NCBI GenBank assembly: GCA_902569245.1
Contig: CACFTO010000005.1
Location: forward strand, 18,172 to 82,171
Length of the DNA stretch: 64,000 bases
Direction: 5' to 3'
DNA from: an uncultured Pelagibacteraceae bacterium
Lineage (GTDB): Bacteria; Pseudomonadota; Alphaproteobacteria; Pelagibacterales; Pelagibacteraceae
This document shows, one piece after another, positions 1 through 8,306 of the stretch. The translations under genes were made by a program, and so were the position numbers. The number at the start of each line of letters is the position of its first letter. Position 1 is the first letter of the stretch. The notes below the pieces were generated by a model. The model was not told the DNA's origin. It made no database searches and was given only the letters and a program-made list of their open reading frames with translations.

Positions 1-984
1 TGATGGTCTAAATACCAAAACAATGACCAAAATTGAGAATGATATTGCAAACTTGTAATCTGTAGATAAAAGTTGCATCAAAGAGTTTGGTTCCAGTTGT
101 TCTGGTAAAATATAAATGAAAAATCTTTTATATGCATAAGTGAGAAATATTTCTGCGAATGCAATTAAATACCCACCGAGAAAAGCACCATAAGGATTAC
201 CAATACCTCCAGCAATAGCTGCAGCAAATATAGGAAGCATATTATTAAAATAAACAAAAGGTCTGTAGCTTTTATCTAAGCCATATAATACTCCTCCAAT
301 AGTAGCTAAAATTCCTGCAATTATCCAAGTTATAAGAACTACTTTTTTTGGATCTATTCCTGAGAGTAATGCTAAATCCTCATTATCTGAATAAGCTCTC
401 ATGCTTGTTCCTGTTTTTGTTTTATTTAAAAACCAAAATAAGATCGCAACTAATATAATGGTTACTACAATAGTAATGATTTGTGTTGATTTGATTGTTA
501 ATCCTTCAGCTAGTCCTGTCATATCTTTAAATTCTGACGCTTTTAAGATAAATTTTTCCCCATCCATAAATCTTCTATCAGTGGGACCAATAATTATTCT
601 AATAATTGCCTGAGTTACGAACATTACACCAATACTAACCATTGCTAATTGCACTGGAGGACTTTTATTTATTCTATAATAACTAAAAACTGTTTTATCT
701 ATGATGAGCATATAGAATATCATCATTGCAACGGCAAAAGGTATAGTCAGTAAAGCTGTCGGTAAAAAACCAAAACTTATTCCTTTTGATTGCAGATAAT
801 AAGTAAATAAAACTGCGAACATAGTGCCAAAAGACATCATGTCTCCTGTTGCAAAATTTGCAAATCTCAAAATTCCATAAATAAGGGTAACAAATATTGC
901 TCCCAAAGCTAATTGAGACCCATAGGTTAAGGCAGGTAATATTGTGTAATTCAATAATACAATAATTGCATTGATAAAATCCAT
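1..984 (-). CDS. livH: HAAT-type ABC transporter permease LivH, partial at left edge
   Basis: Reading the minus strand from the ATG at 984 gives an open frame of 328 codons with no stop before the window edge, so only the C-terminus is missing. It is very hydrophobic, with about eight membrane segments. Near residues 255-272 it carries the glycine-rich cytoplasmic loop (Ala-rich, then GGIGNPYGAFLGG) that contacts the ATPases in LivH/LivM permeases. The family moves branched-chain amino acids, amides, urea or related compounds across the inner membrane. It begins 2 bases after livF ends and is the third gene of a second LivG-LivF-LivH set; the partner LivM and binding protein presumably lie beyond the edge. 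Family is clear; the substrate cannot be told. Confidence 0.9.
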   Translation of the reverse strand, partial: MDFINAIIVLLNYTILPALTYGSQLALGAIFVTLIYGILRFANFATGDMMSFGTMFAVLFTYYLQSKGISFGFLPTALLTIPFAVAMMIFYMLIIDKTVFSYYRINKSPPVQLAMVSIGVMFVTQAIIRIIIGPTDRRFMDGEKFILKASEFKDMTGLAEGLTIKSTQIITIVVTIILVAILFWFLNKTKTGTSMRAYSDNEDLALLSGIDPKKVVLITWIIAGILATIGGVLYGLDKSYRPFVYFNNMLPIFAAAIAGGIGNPYGAFLGGYLIAFAEIFLTYAYKRFFIYILPEQLEPNSLMQLLSTDYKFAISFSILVIVLVFRPS

Positions 985-986
985 AA

Positions 987-1694
987 TTAAGCTCCTAAAA
1001 ATGACCTTCTTACTTCTGGATCATTTAATAATTCCTTCCCAGAACCTTCAAATTTATTTTCACCAGTCACTAAAACATAACCACGGTCTGATATGCTAAG
1101 TGCTTGTTTTGCATTCTGCTCTACCATAATTATTGCCACTCCGGTTTTTTTAACTTTAACTATATGTTCGAACAGTTCATCCATCACAATAGGTGAAACA
1201 CCAGCAGTTGGTTCATCTAACATTAAAACCGATGGCTGTATCATTAAAGCTCTCCCTAAGGCTACTTGTTGTCTTTGACCACCAGATAATTGTCCTACAA
1301 CTTGGTCTCTTTTTTCTGCTAAAATTGGAAATAATTCGTAGATTTGATTAATGACTATATCGATATCATCTTTTCTAAGAAATCCACCTATTTCAAGATT
1401 TTCTCTTACTGTCAATTCTGAAAAAACATTTTTTGTCTGTGGCACAAAAGAGATTCCTCTTTGAACTCTCTCTTGTGGGGAAAAATTGGATATGTCTTGA
1501 TCTTCTATAACTACACTTCCAGATTTTAAATTTAATAAACCTAACATTGCTTTCATGGCAGTAGATTTTCCAGCACCATTTGGACCTAGGATTGCAACAA
1601 TTTCCCCTTTGTCGACATTAATAGAACAAGAATTAATAATATCTGGACCATCACCATAACCACCTGTCATATTATTTCCCTCAAAAAATGCCAT
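987..1694 (-). CDS. livF: HAAT-type ABC transporter ATP-binding protein LivF (second set)
   Basis: A 235-residue ATPase of the LivF family, which powers uptake through the LivH/LivM pore. Walker A (GPNGAGKST) is at residues 37-45, the signature LSGGQ at 136-140 and Walker B (VLMLDE) at 156-161, followed by the usual EPTAG and the switch His region (VEQN). The short C-terminus lacks the extra segment found in LivG, which separates the two paralogs. Its first base overlaps the last base of the upstream livG, so the two are probably translationally coupled, and livH follows after 2 bases. This is a separate system from the LivF at 5735-6520: the sequences differ clearly. Confidence 0.93.
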   Translation of the reverse strand: MAFFEGNNMTGGYGDGPDIINSCSINVDKGEIVAILGPNGAGKSTAMKAMLGLLNLKSGSVVIEDQDISNFSPQERVQRGISFVPQTKNVFSELTVRENLEIGGFLRKDDIDIVINQIYELFPILAEKRDQVVGQLSGGQRQQVALGRALMIQPSVLMLDEPTAGVSPIVMDELFEHIVKVKKTGVAIIMVEQNAKQALSISDRGYVLVTGENKFEGSGKELLNDPEVRRSFLGA

Positions 1695-2491
1695 CAGCTG
1701 GTTTCTCCATTAATTTTTTTTCCTCTACCGAGATAGCTTTCTATAACTTGATCATTTTTTTTTACTTCATCAGAGGTTCCTTCAAATAGAACTGCACCCT
1801 CTGACATTACAATTACTGGGTCGCACATCCTACTAATGAAATCCATATCGTGTTCAATCATACAAAATGTATAATTTTTTTCTTTATTAAGTCTTAAAAT
1901 TGCAGTTCCCAGTTCTTTTAATAGTGTTCTATTAACACCCGCTCCTACTTCATCTAATAAAACTAATTTAGCATCTACCATCATAGTTCTGCCTAATTCT
2001 AGTAATTTTTTTTGACCTCCTGACAAATTTCCTGCTCTTTCATTAGCTAAGTGCTTTAAATTTAAAAATTCTGCTACATCATAGGCTTTAAGTCTAATTT
2101 GTTCTTCCTCTTCTTTAATAAGTTTAGGCTTTATAAATGCATTTAACAGTATTTCTCCAGTTTGGTTTCCTGGAACCATCATTAAATTTTCTAAGACAGT
2201 AAGATTAGAGAATTCATGTGCAATTTGAAAAGTTCTTAGAAGACCTTTTGAAAATAATTCATGAGATGGTATATCTGTTATGTTTTCATTATTAAAAAAA
2301 ACTTTTCCTTTTGAGGATTTTAAATTTCCTGCAATAAGATTAAATAGCGTGGTTTTTCCAGATCCATTTGGACCAATAATTCCCGTAATTGTTCCTCTTT
2401 TAATAGTTAATGAACAATCAGATACAGCAGCAAGTCCTCCAAAATATTTTGAGATATTTTCTATTTTCAGAATATTTAAATCTGATGACAT
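1694..2491 (-). CDS. livG: HAAT-type ABC transporter ATP-binding protein LivG (second set)
   Basis: A 265-residue LivG-family ATPase. Walker A (GPNGSGKTT) is at residues 40-48 and LSGGQ at 156-160. Walker B ends LLDE at 178-181, but the next residue is Val (DEVGAG) where nearly all relatives have Pro (DEPxAG); the codon is GTA, so this is not a sequencing slip of one base from CCN. The C-terminal extension typical of LivG (IEHDMDFI onward) is present. It starts 6 bases after the ProC-like gene and overlaps livF by one base. It pairs with LivF (987-1694) as the ATPase dimer of a second HAAT importer. Confidence 0.92.
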   Translation of the reverse strand: MSSDLNILKIENISKYFGGLAAVSDCSLTIKRGTITGIIGPNGSGKTTLFNLIAGNLKSSKGKVFFNNENITDIPSHELFSKGLLRTFQIAHEFSNLTVLENLMMVPGNQTGEILLNAFIKPKLIKEEEEQIRLKAYDVAEFLNLKHLANERAGNLSGGQKKLLELGRTMMVDAKLVLLDEVGAGVNRTLLKELGTAILRLNKEKNYTFCMIEHDMDFISRMCDPVIVMSEGAVLFEGTSDEVKKNDQVIESYLGRGKKINGETS

Positions 2492-2497
2492 AGAGAA

Positions 2498-3268
2498 TTA
2501 TACTTTGTTAAGTCTTTTAAGAATACTATTTAATGTTTTCTCTGTAGACTTATAAAAACCTGCTTTTCTAAGTTCTTGAACTCCTTGTTCATTTAATCCT
2601 TTGGGAGTTTGAGATTCTTTAACTAAAAATTTTAGGTCCTTATCAGAGTTTCTTAATGCATCTTCAGACAATGCAACAAACAATGAAGTTATATATTTTT
2701 GAGCTTTATCTTTTTTAACACCACGTTGTACAAGCCAATTAGACATAGTATTTAATAATTCATAAAATGAAGCCATCATACCTGATGTCGACCAAAAATT
2801 TTTAGATAACTTTTCATTATTTATTTCAACTGTTGTTCCAAGTTTATTAAAAAAGTTTTTTAATGTTTTATTTGGAGGAAAAACTGGAACTGGCCCTTTT
2901 CTTAATGATATTGGTGGAAGTGGTATAGCTCTAAAAATTTTTGCTTTTACATTAATTAATTTTTTTAACCTTGGCAAAGTAATTGTTGAGATAAAACTTA
3001 TTATTGTTTGGTTAGATTTAAATTTTAACGTTTTGATTATTTGCTCACCAACTGTAGGAGTAACAGCAAGAAAAATCCAATCACAACTATTAATAATTTC
3101 TTGATTTGACTTGCCAATACTTACTTTTTTATTTTTTTTTGATAATTTTTTTGCGATATAAAGATTTCTAGGTGAAACTAAAATCTTGGAATATTTAATT
3201 TTTGACGAAGAAATACCAGTAACTACTGACTCAGTTATTTTTCCAGTTCCTATAAAACCCAGTTTCAT
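2498..3268 (-). CDS. ProC-like pyrroline-5-carboxylate reductase family protein
   Basis: A 256-residue protein with the fold of pyrroline-5-carboxylate reductase: an N-terminal Rossmann domain starting MKLGFIGTGKITES (the GxG dinucleotide motif), a hydrophobic strand with AVTPTVGEQI, and an all-helical C-terminal dimerisation domain. The family reduces cyclic imines (P5C to proline, or relatives such as piperideine carboxylates). The C-terminal motif that is TPGGTT in true ProC reads TPKGLNEQG here (about residue 222), so the substrate may differ. It lies 17 bases after glaH and 6 before livG, inside a transport operon rather than near proline genes. That context suggests a catabolic or side-product role; the assignment to the superfamily is firm, the reaction is not. 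Confidence 0.75.
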   Translation of the reverse strand: MKLGFIGTGKITESVVTGISSSKIKYSKILVSPRNLYIAKKLSKKNKKVSIGKSNQEIINSCDWIFLAVTPTVGEQIIKTLKFKSNQTIISFISTITLPRLKKLINVKAKIFRAIPLPPISLRKGPVPVFPPNKTLKNFFNKLGTTVEINNEKLSKNFWSTSGMMASFYELLNTMSNWLVQRGVKKDKAQKYITSLFVALSEDALRNSDKDLKFLVKESQTPKGLNEQGVQELRKAGFYKSTEKTLNSILKRLNKV

Positions 3269-3285
3269 AGAAGTAATTACTATAC

Positions 3286-4206
3286 TTAATTATTAAAAAA
3301 GGAACCTCTAATTCTAAGCAATTCCCTTGATAATTTTTTGTTTTCTTTGAATGGTTTTCTTCCATGTAGCCAAAAGTAATTATTTGCAACTATAGCACTA
3401 CCCACGGGTAGAGAGGTTACAATTTTATTTTGGCTTCCCTCTAATGAATCTGATAATTTTTGAAGAAATAAACCCTGCTTCATATTTTTTGGTTCTGGAA
3501 ATTGGTCTATATAGGAAATTGTAGCTTCTCCGTTTTGATCTTTTGAAAAAACTGGATGTTCAACTTTATAACCAACATTTTTACTCTTAGGAGAACCCCA
3601 AATAAAATCTTGTTTTCCAACTTCATCGTTAGCTAAATCCGATAAATGCTCCCAATCATCTAAGTGTAATAAAGCTGTTTCACCACCATCTACGTTTTCT
3701 TCCTCTAGTTTTGACATCAATATCCAATCAGTAGTTTCTTTTACATAAGTGCCGTCAGTATGAAGATCCATGTTTATATATGCTTTTCTTAAATAAGAGT
3801 CGCTATTATCCTCATGCTTTACATGAAATCTTGCATAATATTTTCCTGCCATTGAGTCATGATTAGGGTTACCAATTAAATGAGTAATTGCTGTAGATAA
3901 TTTAATTAAAAATGTTTGATCAATTTTAGATGAAATATTTTTTGGTCCTATTATGAAACATCCTGTATTTCTATTTTTTAATATATGGTTTAAAAGTTTA
4001 CCCAGCTCATGAGATGTAGTCTCATCTAAACTTTTTGCAATTGTGAAACGTGTAAAAGGTTTATATTCGAGTGCCGTAATATCAAATTTTTTAAACGGAA
4101 ATATAAGTCTTTCAATTATTTCGTCTTCAATTTTAATATTTATAATTCTTTTTGATTTTTCATGAAAGGATATATCAAATCCATCTATTTGTTTTAAATC
4201 TTGCAT
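3286..4206 (-). CDS. glaH: Glutarate 2-hydroxylase, CsiD/GlaH family Fe(II)/2-oxoglutarate dioxygenase
   Basis: A 306-residue protein resembling CsiD/GlaH, the non-haem iron enzyme that hydroxylates glutarate to L-2-hydroxyglutarate using 2-oxoglutarate and oxygen. The iron triad is visible as H149 and D151 in NMDLHTDGTYV and H281 in NYFWLHGRKPF. A distal Arg (R300 in LLRIRGSF) sits where the 2-oxoglutarate-binding Arg is expected. The family hallmark GGETALLHLDDWEH lies at about residues 174-187. Length is close to the E. coli protein (about 325). In enterobacteria the gene sits with lhgO and gabDTP in lysine and glutarate breakdown; here it overlaps the pentapeptide-repeat gene by one base and is surrounded by amino-acid transport genes, with no lhgO in view. 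Confidence 0.85.
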   Translation of the reverse strand: MQDLKQIDGFDISFHEKSKRIINIKIEDEIIERLIFPFKKFDITALEYKPFTRFTIAKSLDETTSHELGKLLNHILKNRNTGCFIIGPKNISSKIDQTFLIKLSTAITHLIGNPNHDSMAGKYYARFHVKHEDNSDSYLRKAYINMDLHTDGTYVKETTDWILMSKLEEENVDGGETALLHLDDWEHLSDLANDEVGKQDFIWGSPKSKNVGYKVEHPVFSKDQNGEATISYIDQFPEPKNMKQGLFLQKLSDSLEGSQNKIVTSLPVGSAIVANNYFWLHGRKPFKENKKLSRELLRIRGSFFNN

Positions 4207-4718
4207 TAATTTATTCTATTGCAAGTTCCTATTGAGTCTGGTCCACAAATTTCACCATTAGTCCAGGTCGCACCTATAAGGTTAGCTCCATCAAAATTTG
4301 CATTCAAAATATTTGAAGACGTAAAATTTGCTTCCATTAAGTTTGAATTTTGAAAATTTGTATCAATCAATGTAGATCCCATGAAGTCCACTCTTGTTAA
4401 ATTAGCACTCGAGAAATTTGAAAGTTCAAGGTTCGCACCTGTTAAAATTGACTCATACAAATTCGCTCTAATAAACGATGACTCAGAAAATGTGCCAAAC
4501 GAGAGATTTGAATTCATCATTATGCTCTTGTCAAAATTTACTTGGATAAAACTTGCAAAAGACAGATTTGAATTAGGAAGGTAACTACCTTGTAAATCTT
4601 GACCATCTGAAAATTTGCATTTTGTGTAATCTACACCATCAGTTATAGGATCATCACAACCAGCGTTTACATTACTGCTAAAAATTAAAAAAAATATAAT
4701 AAAAATAAGTTTTTTCAT
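4206..4718 (-). CDS. Secreted pentapeptide-repeat protein
   Basis: A 170-residue protein. Residues 1-19 form a signal peptide (MKK, then a hydrophobic run, ending NVNAG), followed at once by Cys20; the lipobox is poor (Asn at -3), so either a periplasmic protein or an unusual lipoprotein. From about residue 50 to 150 it consists of tandem five-residue units of the A(N/D)LxX type (for example TGANLELSNF, SSANLTRVDF, GANLIGATW), which fold as a right-handed square beta-helix. The tail holds two Cys (EICGPDSIGTC) that could form a disulphide. It overlaps azlD by 4 bases and glaH by 1. Pentapeptide proteins have many roles, so no function is assigned. Confidence 0.8.
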   Translation of the reverse strand: MKKLIFIIFFLIFSSNVNAGCDDPITDGVDYTKCKFSDGQDLQGSYLPNSNLSFASFIQVNFDKSIMMNSNLSFGTFSESSFIRANLYESILTGANLELSNFSSANLTRVDFMGSTLIDTNFQNSNLMEANFTSSNILNANFDGANLIGATWTNGEICGPDSIGTCNRIN

Positions 4719-5041
4719 ACTGCAAAACTATTTAATGCAGCCAAAATTATAGCAGATAATACTGTTGGATAAACTAAATTTCTTTTTGTGACATAAAAAA
4801 TTAATATTGATAATAAAATTACAATTATCCTTGAAAAATAGTTGACTTCAGAAAGATCTCCTGACGGAAATATCAGTATTCTTGAAATTAAGGCAGCTAA
4901 AGTTGAATATGCTATACAATTAAACCATCTATAAATTTTAGATTTTTCACTAATTTTTTCTGAGGTAAATGCTCCAAGAAATCTCGATAAATAAGTTGCT
5001 AAAGAAGTTACTATTATTGCTAAAACTATATTAACTGCCAT
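4715..5041 (-). CDS. azlD: AzlD-family branched-chain amino acid exporter small subunit
   Basis: A small membrane protein of about 108 residues with four predicted membrane segments, of the AzlD family, which together with AzlC exports branched-chain amino acids or analogues. I chose the ATG at 5041 (MAVNIVLAII) because a GGAG Shine-Dalgarno sequence sits 6-9 bases before it; an in-frame ATG at 5098 would add 19 residues lying inside azlC and has no such site. With this start it overlaps the end of azlC by 11 bases, a normal azlCD arrangement, and overlaps the pentapeptide-repeat gene by 4 bases. Confidence 0.82.
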   Translation of the reverse strand: MAVNIVLAIIVTSLATYLSRFLGAFTSEKISEKSKIYRWFNCIAYSTLAALISRILIFPSGDLSEVNYFSRIIVILLSILIFYVTKRNLVYPTVLSAIILAALNSFAV

Positions 5042-5738
5042 ATTTTTCTCCAATAAAATAAGAAATTGTCCCAGCAACCAACCCACCGATAAGTACACTC
5101 CACTCGGGAGAAATAAAATAAAAAATAGGTCCTAATAATGCACCAAGTAAAATTGCAGATGTAAGTTGTACTGTCTTCATTACACCTATCATTGCACACA
5201 TAAAATAAATTGGGTTTATTATCGCTAAAGCAATAATCATATCTCTATTTAAAAAATCAGAAGCATAATAACCAACAATGGTTGAAAAAATTGCAACTAA
5301 CCATGTGGCTGTTCCTATACCAATCCAAAAATCTAATCTGTATTTCCTTTCTATTTCCTCATAGTTACTTTTTAAGATCAACCACGATGAAACAGCAACA
5401 AAATGACATGATAAGTAATATTTCCATCTTGGTTGGCTTTCATGTTTTAATAATGGCATAATTGAAACTGTCATTGGATAAAGTCTTGAGTTAACTAACC
5501 ATACTGCAAGAAAAATATTTACAAGCGAGGCACCAATTAACATAGACTCTGCCATAACTAAAGATCCTGGAAGAGCGTAAGTTAACAAAGTTGAAAATAT
5601 ACTTTCTTGAATAGTAAAACCTAAATTTTTAAGTAAAGCGCCAATTGCAACAAAACTCGCACCCAAGGCAATGGCTGGACTGTCAAATTTTTTTGATGCA
5701 AGTATTCCTTGAAAAAAATATTTGGAGTTGATCATCAA
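5031..5738 (-). CDS. azlC: AzlC-family branched-chain amino acid exporter large subunit
   Basis: A 235-residue integral membrane protein of the AzlC family. The family hallmarks are an early AIALGASFVAIGALLKNLGFT segment with small residues and the NSRLYPMTVSIMPLL region at about residues 83-97. It is expected to form the export pore with AzlD for branched-chain amino acids and related compounds. It overlaps the upstream livF by 4 bases (ATGA type) and the downstream azlD by 11. Finding an exporter in the same unit as importers suggests overflow control of the imported substrate or of a by-product; this is inference. Confidence 0.85.
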   Translation of the reverse strand: MMINSKYFFQGILASKKFDSPAIALGASFVAIGALLKNLGFTIQESIFSTLLTYALPGSLVMAESMLIGASLVNIFLAVWLVNSRLYPMTVSIMPLLKHESQPRWKYYLSCHFVAVSSWLILKSNYEEIERKYRLDFWIGIGTATWLVAIFSTIVGYYASDFLNRDMIIALAIINPIYFMCAMIGVMKTVQLTSAILLGALLGPIFYFISPEWSVLIGGLVAGTISYFIGEKYGS

Positions 5739-6520
5739 CCGCCTAAAAATAGACGACCCACATCTGGATTATTTAGAAGTTCATCTCCTTTACCTGCAAT
5801 AGCAGTTTGTCCAGAAACTAAAACATATCCAATGTCGGCAAATTCCAAACCCTTTTTGGCATTTTGTTCAACCAATATAATTGTTTTTTTCTCATTTTTT
5901 TGAAGATCATCTAAGATTTCAAATACCATTTGAATATATCTTGGTTCTAATCCAATTGAAGGTTCATCAACTAATAAAATAGATGGTTTCATTACTAAAG
6001 CTCTAGATATTTCTAACAATCTTCTCTCACCACCAGACAAAACTTTAGCTGGTTGGTTTCTTCTATTTCTTAATCTCTCATATTTCTGAAGAACTCTCTC
6101 TGCTTCCTCAAATGACTCTTCAGTTTTATCTTTTATATATCCACCCATTAAAAGGTTTTCTTCTACAGTCATGTCTGGAAAAACAGAATTATCTTGAAGA
6201 ATATAAGCTATCCCTTGAGATTTTAATTTCTCTGCAGGTGTAAGGTTTGTTATTTCTTTGCCATCAACTTCGATTTTACCAGAAAAAATATTCGTAAAAC
6301 CATATATTGAGTGAAGAATTGTAGATTTCCCTGCTCCATTAGGACCTATCAAACATAATGATTGTGCCTTGCTGACAAACAAATCTAAATTATGCAGAAT
6401 TTCCATTTTACCATAGCCAGCTGACAAACCTTTAATTGTTAAGTGAATATTGTCTTCTGAAAGCTTTTTTAGATCGTCAGCACCAGGTGCTTTACCTAAT
6501 ACTTCATATTGATTAGCCAT
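5735..6520 (-). CDS. livF: HAAT-type ABC transporter ATP-binding protein LivF (first set)
   Basis: A 261-residue ATPase. Walker A (GPNGAGKST) is at 59-67, Walker B (ILLVDE) at 181-186. The signature motif reads LSGGE at 161-165 rather than LSGGQ, a substitution seen in part of the LivF family. A 25-residue N-terminal extension (with GKAPGADD) precedes the usual LivF start. It overlaps livG by one base upstream and azlC by four downstream. It belongs with the complete set binding protein-LivH-LivM-LivG-LivF, and is the ATPase partner of LivG at 6520-7260. Confidence 0.93.
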   Translation of the reverse strand: MANQYEVLGKAPGADDLKKLSEDNIHLTIKGLSAGYGKMEILHNLDLFVSKAQSLCLIGPNGAGKSTILHSIYGFTNIFSGKIEVDGKEITNLTPAEKLKSQGIAYILQDNSVFPDMTVEENLLMGGYIKDKTEESFEEAERVLQKYERLRNRRNQPAKVLSGGERRLLEISRALVMKPSILLVDEPSIGLEPRYIQMVFEILDDLQKNEKKTIILVEQNAKKGLEFADIGYVLVSGQTAIAGKGDELLNNPDVGRLFLGG

Positions 6521-7260
6521 TATTGTGCTCCTAAATAAGCATCTATAACTCGCTTATCATTTTTAATTTCATCTGGTGTTCCATTGGCAAGCATTTTTCC
6601 ATGTGCTAAGCAAAAAATACTTTCTGCCAATTGCATAATTACTCTCATATTGTGTTCAATGACTAATAAAGTAATTCCAAAATCCTGATTTACTTTTATT
6701 AATCTATCTATAATTCCATTTATCAATGTTGGATTAATACCTGCAGTTGGCTCATCTAAAAGTAACATTTCAGGTTCATTCATTAATGCCATGGCAAGCT
6801 CTAAAAGTTTTTGTTGACCAAATGATAAGTCACCTGCTCTTAAATTTCTCTTCTGATATAGTCCAACAAAGTTTAATAAATTTTCAGCTTTGTCTGTTAA
6901 GTCTTGAGGAATTTTAGAGAAAATGGAAACTAAACTTTCGTCACTAGCTTTATGACTTATTAGCATGTTATCAACACAATTAAGTTTTCCATAGATTCTT
7001 GTTTGTTGAAATGTTCTTAGAAGACCAAGTTTTGCAATAATTGGAACTGGTAATTCTGAAACCTCTTTACCATTAAATTTTATTGAACCTTGATCTATGG
7101 GATAAGTTCCTACTATAGAATTAAATAATGTTGTTTTTCCAGATCCATTTGGACCAATCAATCCAACGATTTTTCCTTTTTCGACTGCCATAGAAATATC
7201 AACATTGGCTTTAACACCTCCAAAAGATTTGCTCACATTATTTACCTCTAATATACTCAT
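6520..7260 (-). CDS. livG: HAAT-type ABC transporter ATP-binding protein LivG (first set)
   Basis: A 246-residue LivG-family ATPase with Walker A (GPNGSGKTT) at 36-44 and Walker B (MLLLDE) at 165-170 followed by the normal PTAGINP. The signature is LSFGQ at 145-149, a variant common in LivG proteins of this type. The early FQQTRIYGKL segment and the terminal region with DEIKNDKRVIDAYLG are typical. The start overlaps the livM stop by 4 bases and the stop overlaps the livF start by one, so the whole transporter is likely made from one message. Confidence 0.93.
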   Translation of the reverse strand: MSILEVNNVSKSFGGVKANVDISMAVEKGKIVGLIGPNGSGKTTLFNSIVGTYPIDQGSIKFNGKEVSELPVPIIAKLGLLRTFQQTRIYGKLNCVDNMLISHKASDESLVSIFSKIPQDLTDKAENLLNFVGLYQKRNLRAGDLSFGQQKLLELAMALMNEPEMLLLDEPTAGINPTLINGIIDRLIKVNQDFGITLLVIEHNMRVIMQLAESIFCLAHGKMLANGTPDEIKNDKRVIDAYLGAQ

Positions 7261-8306
7261 TTGAGTTCAACCTGAGCCTTCCGATCAGCCTCATCAACCA
7301 CTTCTCCAAATCTTTCAGGATACTTTTCTCTTAACCATCCCATAATTCCCTCTGGAAAATAGATAACAATGACAACTATTAGTACTCCAAGGGCTACATA
7401 CTGCCATCCAAGGAAGAATGTCCAAAAACCCTCTTTAAATATATGAAAAACGGTAGCTCCAATTACAGGTCCCCATAAAGTTCCTTTACCACCTAATATT
7501 GCCATCAATACCATAAACACTCCCATTTCTCTTCCATCAAATGCAACATCAGTTGAATCTATATATCCAACAAGTCCACCCATGATACCTCCAGCTAGAC
7601 CACAGAAAAACGCAGATATCATCCAACCAATAATTTTATACTTCATAGTTTGGATACCCATGGCTTCTGCCTTATCTTCATTATCTCTTATTGCGTTAAG
7701 AACTAATTTAAACCTGGTTGAGTAAATTGCTTTAACAGCAAGAAATGTAAAAATTAAAACTGCGAAGCTACAAAAATAAAAAAATTCTCCTCTTGCTTCT
7801 AAACTTCCAACTTTTGGAAAAGGAGGAGTGGTAAATCCTTGACCCGCTCCAATTATTTCTATTCCTCCTGAAATTTCTCCAGCAGCAACACCTAAACCTA
7901 ATGTGCAAATCGCAAAATAATGTCCTCTAAGTCCTAAAATTGAGTAGCCAATTAAACCTGCTACTATTGCAGGAACAATTGCAGCTACAGCAAGTCCTAC
8001 TGCAAATCCTTGAAAAAATTGTGCAGGAGTATGGACAAATGTTTTTTCTCCACCACCTTCTGTCCACTCTGCTAAAGGAAAGAACATCCCAACTTGAACC
8101 GAGGCACAGAGATACATTCCAAGTCCATAAAAAAGAATATTTCCAAAAGTATTATATCCCATTTCTCCACCTTGAACATTCCATGTAATTGCTAAGATGA
8201 TTAAAATACAAAGAATAGATAATTGAACTTTAAATGCTGGGAAAACAAAAGGTGCCGCGACACCAAATATTAAAATAGCAGCATATAAAATTATATTTTT
8301 ATTCAT
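7257..8306 (-). CDS. livM: HAAT-type ABC transporter permease LivM
   Basis: A 349-residue permease with about ten membrane segments. The LivM hallmarks are the RGHYFAICTLGLGVAAGEI segment (about residues 127-145), the cytoplasmic helix RDNEDKAEAMGIQTMKYK (about 209-226), which contacts the ATPases, and the MAILGGKGTLWGPVIGA loop near residue 268-284. It pairs with LivH to form the membrane channel. The charged C-terminus (REKYPERFGEVVDEADR) is longer than the minimum for the family. It overlaps livH by one base and livG by four. Confidence 0.93.
   Translation of the reverse strand: MNKNIILYAAILIFGVAAPFVFPAFKVQLSILCILIILAITWNVQGGEMGYNTFGNILFYGLGMYLCASVQVGMFFPLAEWTEGGGEKTFVHTPAQFFQGFAVGLAVAAIVPAIVAGLIGYSILGLRGHYFAICTLGLGVAAGEISGGIEIIGAGQGFTTPPFPKVGSLEARGEFFYFCSFAVLIFTFLAVKAIYSTRFKLVLNAIRDNEDKAEAMGIQTMKYKIIGWMISAFFCGLAGGIMGGLVGYIDSTDVAFDGREMGVFMVLMAILGGKGTLWGPVIGATVFHIFKEGFWTFFLGWQYVALGVLIVVIVIYFPEGIMGWLREKYPERFGEVVDEADRKAQVELK

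Noticed and set aside
5042..5098. Longer start for azlD
   Set aside because: It lies inside azlC and has no Shine-Dalgarno site, while the ATG at 5041 has GGAG at good spacing.
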